A stretch of 57,183 nt of DNA, from the NCBI GenBank assembly GCA_014904845.1, contig MU119515.1:1-57183 (forward strand), in the 5' to 3' direction. Source of the stretch: Acephala macrosclerotiorum (taxonomy: Eukaryota; Ascomycota; Leotiomycetes; Helotiales; Mollisiaceae). Both the position numbers and the translations under genes were made by a program. The notes below the pieces were generated by a model that worked only from the letters and a program-made list of their open reading frames with translations, did no database searches and was not told the origin of the DNA. This document shows, one piece after another, positions 48,701 to 57,183 of this stretch (position 1 is the stretch's first letter; every line of letters begins with the position of its first letter).

Positions 48701-51700
48701 TTGTAAATTGAATATTTCGAATTTAAAAAAAAGAAAAAAATCGCAATAATAATAATATTTTATTAAATTTTCTTTGGATTACAATATATATATACGCGCA
48801 ATTTATTTATTATATATCGAGATATAAAGTCTTCGAATATAATGTATTTTTTTGAAATATATTTTTTTAATAATTTTAATATTACTAAAATCGTCAACGA
48901 ATCGCGTGATTTGATCGAAATAAGATTTTATATAGTATCGAAAATTTGATAAAAAAATAATTAAACAATAAAACTCGATATATATAAATTTAATACAATT
49001 ATTATTAAAATTTTATACGAGTTTTCAAATCTAATAAAAAAATTCAATATATAGTAATTATAATACGATTATTTTCAAATTTGTATAAATAAACATTCTA
49101 TTGTATTAATACTCGTTAATAGTTTTAACGAACGTTCAACGACGAATTATATTATTAGTACTTTTTTTTTTGATTCGTTTTATCCAATGAAATAAAAACG
49201 TATAAAATCGATGAAATTACTTTTGAAAATTTTTCAAACAAAATTTATTAAATTTATAATTTGAAAAAAAAAGTAAAAACTCGATATATTATTTTAAAAA
49301 CGTTCTATAAAATCAAACGAGTAAAAATACTCGAGATTAAAAAAAGTTCGAATTATAATATAAAACGCGAAAAAGAAATTGTAAAAAAATTAATAAAAAA
49401 AATTGTAAAAAAATCTATAAAAAAATTAATAAAAAAAATAATAAAAGAAATTACGATTACGATTTTAATTAATAGTACTTAGAAAAAAACGAAGAAATAA
49501 AAAATAGAAAATAAAAATAAAATAAATATTTTTATTTTTTTATTTTGTTATATATTCGTATTATATATTATTTTAAAGTTAATATTATTTCAAATTATAA
49601 GAAAATTTTTTAATAAAAAAACTTTTAATTTAAAAACAATATGATTTTATTACAATTAATAGTAGATTTTACTCAAAGTAAAATAATTTACGAGAAATAT
49701 AATATCGTACAAAGTTTTAAATATAAAATATTTTACGATATTATTAGAAATTATATTATTTTTGAATTTGTAAAAAATTTTAATTATAAAATATTTTATA
49801 ATGTATCTTATTTTACTAGCGATTTTAAATACGTAATAATCGATATAATAAAAATCTTTTATACGAGACTACGATTAAATAAATATTTAATATTTTTATT
49901 ATATTGCGATTAATCAAATTCTTAATCGATTAATTGGATTTTGAATATTAATACTTTATACAAAATTATCTCATGTAAAATAAATATTTAATTACTATAT
50001 ATAACAAATCAAATCAATTATACTTTGAAATATAAAACGCTTTTTTTAGAAATTTCAATTATTTAATCAATTGCAATTATTAATATCGCGCGTATTATTT
50101 TTACTCAAAATTCTCGCGATTTTCGAAATTGTATTAAAATAGTATTTTTTCGATAAAATCGAAATTATTTATTCGCAAATTTCAATAAATTTAATTTATT
50201 TTTATTATAATTAAATACAATAAAACGATTTCGAATTAAAATCGAAAAAATAAAATAAATTAAAATATTTCAATATTTTTTTATTAATTAACGACTAATA
50301 AAAATTCGTATAAATTATACAATAATAATCAAAATTTCTTTTTTTCAAACGTTTATACGTATTATTTTTCAAAGATTTTATTTTAAATTTGTTAATAATT
50401 TTATTATTTGAAATTAAATTGAATAAAAAAAAATATTATTGAATATTTTTCTCAATTATTCGAACGATAATTTTATTTTTAAAAAATTTACAAAATCGAT
50501 ATCGAATATAAAATACAAATAAAATATTAATAAATTTATTTTATTATTAATATTTAATATCAAATTATATTCATATCAAATAAATACAAAAAACGATTTA
50601 TACGTATTATTAAATATCAAAAATATTTGTTCAAATTGAAAATATTTTATTAAAATTTTTTTTTATCGAAATATAAAATTTGATTACAAATAATATTTAT
50701 ATGCGTTTTTCTCGCGAGTAATTTATCAATTGAAACTTTTTTTATTTTAACGAAAACGAAAATATTATTTTAAAAATAATTTTAAAAATTATAATTATTG
50801 AATTCTTTTTTTATTAATTTCGAATTAATTATTTGTTTAAAAAAAATTGAAAAAAATACGAATATTTGTAAACTTAAATCTAAATTTAATACAATTAATA
50901 AAATAACTAATAAAAATTTATAGAGATAAAATCGATATATAAATTGAAAATTGAATTTTTTTGAATTGTTAAAAATCACGAAAATAAAATTTAAATAAAT
51001 TTTTCAAAATATTTAATCGCAATATTTTTTAATTTTTTATTATTATAATACTCGAATTTTTCTATTATTTTAAAAATATTCTCATTTTCAAATAAGCGTT
51101 TTAAAATTAATATAATTTTATCGATCGAATTTTTTTTAATTTTTTTAAATACTCTTTCGTTATTTTTCAAAACAAATATATTTAAAATAACGTTTTACAA
51201 AGTACTACGATTTAATTAATTGTTAATTTTCTCTAATAAAACGTAATATTATAAATTTCGATTTCGTCGATTTTTTACTCTTTTTCGTTCGTAGTTTTTA
51301 TATCTCGTTTTCATTTACTAATTTGTATCGTTTTCCCTTGGAAATAAAAAATAAAATATATATTTTCAAAATTTGAATTATATTATATTTTGTATATCTC
51401 GATATACGTTTGAATTTACTATTTAAAAAATCAATTAATTTTAATTTTAAATTTAAACGAACGTATATTTTATTTATATAATATTTAACGTATAATTTTT
51501 TTATCGTTAATTAATTGCATTTTTACTACATATTATTCAAATTTCTTTATTTTAATTTTCTTATAAAATTGAAATATATATTAATAATTTTATTTGTATT
51601 AGTATTTTTTATAGAAATATATATTTTAAAAATAAAAATTTCTAATATAAATAATATATCAAATACGTAGTAATATTATAATATTTAATTAGAATTATAA

Positions 51701-53633
51701 TTACTAGAAATTTATAATATATTTTCTAAGAATAATTTGTTGAAAATATTATACATTTTTTGAATTTTTTTATACTTTCGTCGATAAAATATATTAGTTT
51801 ATTTCGTTTGAAAAATTTAAATTCTTATTAATAAAAAAAAACGATTTTTTGATTTTTAAATATTTGATTTTATTAAATACAAAATAAAAAAATTAAAATC
51901 GAATTATAAAAATATTTAATAAATTTATTTGCGATATTATTTAACGTTTTGAGAAATCGAAAAATATTTACTTTTTTTAATTTTTCAATTTATATCCTGA
52001 AATTCGTAGAAATTGCGTAAATCGAAATATAATACGAAATTATTATTTGTTTTTTCGAATTTTCGAAAACGATTTAAAATCGTATAATATTAATAAATCG
52101 TTATAATACAAAGTTCGTATATTAAATTTTTTTTTTTTTTTTCGTATACATTAATTAAAATAAAAAACTTGAATTTAATAATCGATTATTACAAAATATA
52201 AAATTTTAATATTTTTTGTATTTAACGAGTATATTTTTTTTATTCAAATTATTTTTAATATTAAATATCAATATTATTAAAATCAAATTTTATTTCAAAT
52301 TAATTATTTCGAGAAAATAATCTAAAAATTAAAATTCATTTTTTTATTTTTATTCAAAAATATTATTTTTATTATATTTGTATTTAAAATAAATTAAATA
52401 TACAAATAAATATTTTGAATATTGAAAATATTATTAATATTATATACATTTAATAAAATCAATATTTATTTTTTAATATTAATAATATTATTTGATTTAA
52501 TAATTCGAAGCGTATAATATTTATTTTTTCAATTTAAAAAAATTAAATACAATTGATTATATTAATACGAAAAAAGTTTTTTCAAATATAAAATAATTAA
52601 AAATAAATTATAAAAAATTTTAATAATATTTAAAATAATATTTGATTTTTTAAATACAATTTTATTATTTTTATTTTAATAATACGTTTTTAAAGATATA
52701 AAAAGTTTCGTTTTATTATATTGAATAAAGTAAATAGATTTTAAAAATAATAAAATAATTTACACGTGATAAAACGATTTATAATCAAATAACGATTTAT
52801 AATCAAATAAACGATTTATAATCAAATGACGATTTATAATCAAATGAACGATTTTTATTCAAATTATAATTAAAAATAAAAATTTTTATAATTTTCAAAT
52901 TTTCTATAAAAACTTTTTAATAGATTCGATTAATCAAATTAATATAAAGCGCGTTATATATAATTAATTATTTATTTTCAAGTAATATTCGAGATTAATT
53001 CGTTTGAATATAATACGTAAAATTATAAAAATAAAAATTACTAAAATTAAAAAAATAATTATTTAATTATTTATAATATATATTAATAAAATTATTTATT
53101 TTTATATCAAATATTTTTTAGTATTTTTTTATAATAATTACTACAAAGAATAAACGAAAAAGAAATAAAATTAAAAAAAAAAAGAAAATTTTATTGAAAA
53201 AATTTTACGAATTAAAAACGTTTTTTGAGATTGATATAATTTTGATTATTTGTAATCGAGGTCAATATTTTATATTTGTATCGACGAATTAAGAATTTTT
53301 TTCGTTAATTATAATAGAGATTATATATTGAATTAATATTAGTTTGATGTATTTAATTAATGTATATAATATAAAAAAAATCGTAATCGATTTTTAAGAT
53401 TTTATTATTTCGAGATTTCGAGAAAAAATATTATTAGATTCGTATAAAAGAGTTTAAAATTGTTTAATGTGATAATTTGTAATAAAAAGTATAAAATTGT
53501 AATAAATTTAATATATATAGTAATTCGAAATAAGAAATTTGTAATAAATAGAAATTTGTATTGAAAATTAAATTAATATTCAAATTATTGTTTGTAAATC
53601 GATCGGTTTATAGTAGTTTTATAATTTTGATAA
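45737..53633. other. AT-rich decayed region between element copies
   Basis: No gene is supportable. Frames near 48,259, 49,261 and 49,641 are Ile/Lys/Asn-rich, and the 49,261 frame is built on A-rich simple sequence. Strand bias alternates: about 46,400-47,000 keeps C, whereas about 47,200-47,900 keeps G. The minisatellite at 52,774-52,866 is the only discrete structure I see. Confidence 0.75.
52774..52866 (+). repeat. Minisatellite, five units of 18/19 bp
   Basis: Five consecutive units of the form ACGATTTATAATCAAAT(A/G) begin with CG at 52,775, 52,793, 52,812, 52,830 and 52,849. Spacings run 18, 19, 18, 19, giving a 37-bp higher-order period. The last unit is degenerate. Unit identity is far higher than in the surrounding decayed DNA, so the array is young or the units are homogenised. 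Confidence 0.85.
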
Positions 53634-53892
53634 TGTAAAAAAACAATAAAATACAAAATAAAAAAATTTAATCGTAGATCAATTCGTTTTAATCAATAGA
53701 TTAAATTTATTTGAAATAATTCGTAATTCGTAAATTAATCAATTAATTAATTAAAATAAAAATAAAAAAAATTGTTAATTAGTTTATAGTAAACGAAAAC
53801 TCTTTATGTACTAGAAAACACGTAATCAATACTATTTTCGAAATTAATTATTTATAAGGATTTTTGAAAAAAAAGTATATAATTTTACTATA
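53634..53892 (-). repeat. LTR of copy 2
   Basis: TGTAAAAAAACAAT...ACTATA, the same 259-bp length as the two LTRs of copy 1. Both C-to-T and G-to-A changes are present, including loss of the terminal CA (now TA). TATTTATAAGG and part of the CACGTG site (now CACGTA) remain recognisable. Confidence 0.8.
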
Positions 53893-53979
53893 ATCGTTTT
53901 TCTATATAATAAACTCGTTTCAAGTTTCGAAAAAAAGAATTAAAAAAAGAAAAAAGATTTATTTTAAATAAAAAATTCA

Positions 53980-56325
53980 AAGTTCGAAATTTTTCAAATT
54001 ATTATTATTTTTTTCCAAGAATTTAATAATTTTTTTAATATTTCTATTAATATTAAATTTTTTTGCAATTTATTTTCTTTTTTCTTTAGAATTTAATAAA
54101 GAGAAAAAAAACAAACGAATTTTAAACTCAAATTTATCGTTAGAAATAATCAAATACTTTTAATTATTCTTTATAAATACTATTAATTTTTCAATTTCGT
54201 ATTTAAAAAAATATTTATTACTAGAAAATATTTTTATTTTTTTTATTTCAAAATATTCAAAAATTAATTTGATTTGAATTACAATTTATTTTTATTAATA
54301 AATATACAAATATTTATTATTAAACGAATTTTAATAATTTAATTATTAAAAAATTTTATATCGAATAATAAAATAATTTAAAAATTTCGTATAATATATT
54401 ATATTGAAAATTGTATCGATTTTTTTAAATTAAATATTATTAAAAAAGAATTTATTATTAAGAAATTCTCGAAATCGATTTTTAAAAAAAACTCGAAATT
54501 TGTTATAAACTTTTTTGAGTTCTTTATAAATAGTATCGTTAATAATTTTTTCGTTAGTACTAATAAATATCAAATTTATAAAAAGTGAAATAAGAGAACT
54601 AAAATTTTTAAAATTTTCAACGTATTTTCAATCGACAAAAATTTTTGTTTTATAAATATATAATTTTAATTTTTGAGATTTTTTTTTTATAATATTTAAT
54701 TGAATTTGTTTCAAGAGATCTCTAATTAAAATTCGATTTTTAATACTAAAAAAAAAATTTATTTAAATAGTTTTTTTAAAGAATCGAAATAATTAATTTA
54801 TCGTTTTTTTATAATTATTAAATTGCAAATAAATTATTTGAAATTTATTAAAAAAAAAAAATTTAACGTATAATAAATTTGAATTTTAAAATATATTTAT
54901 TTTTTTTTCGTAAAAAAATTAATTAATTTTGTCGTTTTAATAAAGTTTAATAAATTGAAAAAAAGTAATAAAATAAAAAAAGTAATTTTTAAAAAATCGA
55001 TAAAATAATAATTATAATTTAAAATTTGTTTATAAAAATTGAATAATAAGAAAAAAATATATATTATATAAAAAAAAAAATTTATTAAAAGAAATTTATT
55101 AGTAATAGAATTTTAATATATTAATTTTTTTGAAAAAAAATAATAAAATATTTTTTTTTTTCGTTTATTTGAAAAAATCTTATAAAGTAAAAATTATTGT
55201 AATTTTTAAATTAATAAATAGTTTGATCGAGAAAATAAATATAAAAACGATAAAAATTTACAAAAATTGAAATCGATTTTTTGTTAATATTTTTTGTTTA
55301 TATTAAAAAATAATAAAAATATTTATAAATTAAAAACGAGTATTAAAATAAATTTAAATAAATTAAAAATTTTTCTTTTTAGTATATAATTTATAAATTT
55401 TGAATAATTGTATTTTTATAATTTTAATTTGTTTTTTATTGTTTTTAAAGTATAAATCGAAATTTTTATAGAGTATTATATAATAAACTCGATAAAATTG
55501 TTTAATAAACAAATATTTATAAATATTATAAATAGTATTTAAAATTTTAATGCGATTAATAAAATTCAAAGTATTAAAAAAAGTAATATTTGATTTTTAA
55601 ATATTATTTATATTGTATGTGTAATTAATTATCGAGTATATATTATTTAATCGAAGTTTACGAATTAATTGAAATAAAATAATATTAAATTGTAATAAAA
55701 TAGTAATAATTTTATATTTTTTTTGATATAAATGTAAATATATTATAATATTTCTTATTATTAATAGTAGATTTCTTGGGTTTAATTAACGTAAAAATCG
55801 AAGTAAAAAAAAAAGTAAATTGAAAAACTCGAGAAATTTAAAATATTTAAAAAAATAAAAAGTTTTATACGAAAAAACTAATAATAATAATATTGTTATT
55901 ATCGTTATTATTATTGTTATTATTATTATTAATTAATAAAATTATTTAAAAAAAAAAATATTAATATTAATAATTTTTTGAGATTTAGTATTTCGAATAT
56001 TTATATTACTAATAGCGACGATCGATTATTCTTTAAATTTATTTGCAAAAATTGAAAAAAGTTTTTTAATATATTTTTTAATTATTAAAAATTTATAGAA
56101 ATAGAAAATAAAATACAATTTTTTCAAATTTATTTTATTTAAATTTGTAATTATTAGATTATTATTTATATTTTTTAAATATATTAACGTTTTTTACAAT
56201 TAATAAATCAAAAAAATATTTTTATAAATAATATATTATAAATTTTATTTTTTTCAATAATAATTATATTAATAATTTTAATAATTTCAAGAGACGTAAA
56301 ACGTTTTATACGAAATATTTATTCG
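53980..56325 (-). pseudogene. Copy-2 counterpart of the relic element frame
   Basis: This colinear counterpart of the 33,959-36,301 relic has many more stops; only 55,569-55,363 stays open (68 codons), matching the copy-1 segment 35,551-35,336 residue for residue in most positions. The Asn/Asp triplet run is also kept. The product is unknown, as for copy 1. The limits are approximate and transferred by alignment. Confidence 0.5.
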
Positions 56326-57183
56326 AGTTTTTAATATATATATTTATTGTAAAATTTATTAATATAATTTTCAATAAATTATTAAAATATTTAAATTTAA
56401 AAAAAAGTTTTTTAATTATAATATTTAAATATATTATTAAAAGTTTTAATTAAATTAGATTAAGTTTATTAAAACGCAATACGCGATTTTTTAATTTTAT
56501 TTATTTTAAAAAAAAATTTTTTATTTAAAATTATATATTATTTTAAGATTTTTTTAAAAAATTTTAAAATAATATTATTTTCAATTTTTTTTTTTATTTA
56601 ATTAAAATTTTTCTTATTACGTTTTTAATTTTTATAAATTTATTATTAATATTATTAATTGTAATTATTCTTTTTTTAAATAGTAATTTTTTATAAATTA
56701 TTGAAATTATATTATATAATTTATATAAATATATTATAATTATTTTTATTTTATTTTTTGTACGTAAAATTTGTATTTTTGAGATTTAATAAAACATTTT
56801 TTTGAAATATAATAATAATATTATAAAAGTTTTAAAAGTAAAAATTGCAATTGTAAAATTTGTACGTAAAAAAATAATATAATAAATTGATTGAATTTTG
56901 AAAATAGAAAACGCGTAAATTTGAAAAAAAAAAATTTATTAGTAAAATTGAAAAAAATTATAAATTTTTATGTTTATAAAGAAATTATATAAGAAAAGTA
57001 AACAAATATTTTTACGTTTTAAATAATTAAAAATTGTAAAATTTGTTTATTTTTACGAAATTTTTTTTAAAGTATATTAATATATGTAATTAAAATATTG
57101 TAATATTAATTTCGAATAAAAAATTTTAAAAGTTTTAAATAAATAGTTTTATATTGATTTTTTATAAAGCGTATTAAATAAAT

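Larger units (their letters stand above)
53634..57183 (-). mobile_element. Decayed LTR-flanked element, copy 2 (truncated by window end)
   Basis: Begins with a 259-bp LTR (53,634-53,892) and aligns colinearly with 33,616-37,178 of copy 1 right to the last base of the window. It is more decayed than copy 1: most non-CpG C and most non-CpG G are gone, and some CpG sites intact in copy 1 are lost (GCGTCG in copy 1 reads GTATCG here). It nevertheless keeps some C that copy 1 lost, so the two copies complement each other for inferring the ancestor. The right LTR, if present, lies outside the window. Confidence 0.85.

Noticed and set aside
49261..49482. Lys/Ile-rich 73-aa frame with apparent internal repeats
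   Set aside because: Generated by A-rich simple sequence; no start ATG and no conserved feature.
52774..52866. CRISPR array
   Set aside because: Units abut with no spacers and lie in a eukaryotic context; it is a minisatellite.

Overview
This window looks like nuclear DNA of a filamentous ascomycete (Pezizomycotina). The genes have short GT-AG introns (47-103 bp in my models) with CTAAC/CTGAC-like branch points. The encoded domains (fungal HNH_2, caspase-pseudokinase, DUF6594, kinase-Sel1-ankyrin) are typical fungal accessory families. The rest of the window has the bipartite composition of a genome attacked by repeat-induced point mutation (RIP) or a similar C-to-T process. I cannot name the species.

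Layout. (1) 1-11,160: extremely AT-rich desert with no credible gene; most of the C and G that survives lies in CpG. (2) 11,161-21,880: a normal-composition island of about 10.7 kb with abrupt edges. It holds five or six genes, all with introns resolved by eye: an HNH-nuclease protein (-), a caspase-pseudokinase fusion (+), a DUF6594 membrane protein (-), a small unknown protein (+), and a kinase-Sel1 reading frame followed by an ankyrin frame (-). The last two probably form one gene broken by a TAG. (3) 21,881-33,615: AT-rich, with a short less-decayed remnant at about 22,072-22,420. (4) 33,616-45,736: a decayed 12.1-kb LTR-flanked element with two 259-bp direct LTRs, probably oriented on the minus strand. 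(5) 45,737-53,633: AT-rich, with one minisatellite. (6) 53,634-57,183: the first 3.55 kb of a second, more decayed copy of the same element, cut by the window end.

How the genes may work together. Pairing a caspase-like protease fused to a dead kinase with an active-looking kinase carrying Sel1/ankyrin repeats, next to an HNH protein and a DUF6594 membrane protein, resembles the accessory and self-recognition repertoire of filamentous fungi. That they act as one pathway is inference only.

The most unusual signal is the mutation record. C-to-T decay hits CpA, CpT and CpC but largely spares CpG. The two LTRs of one element were hit on opposite strands, and strand polarity switches in blocks through the element and its surroundings.
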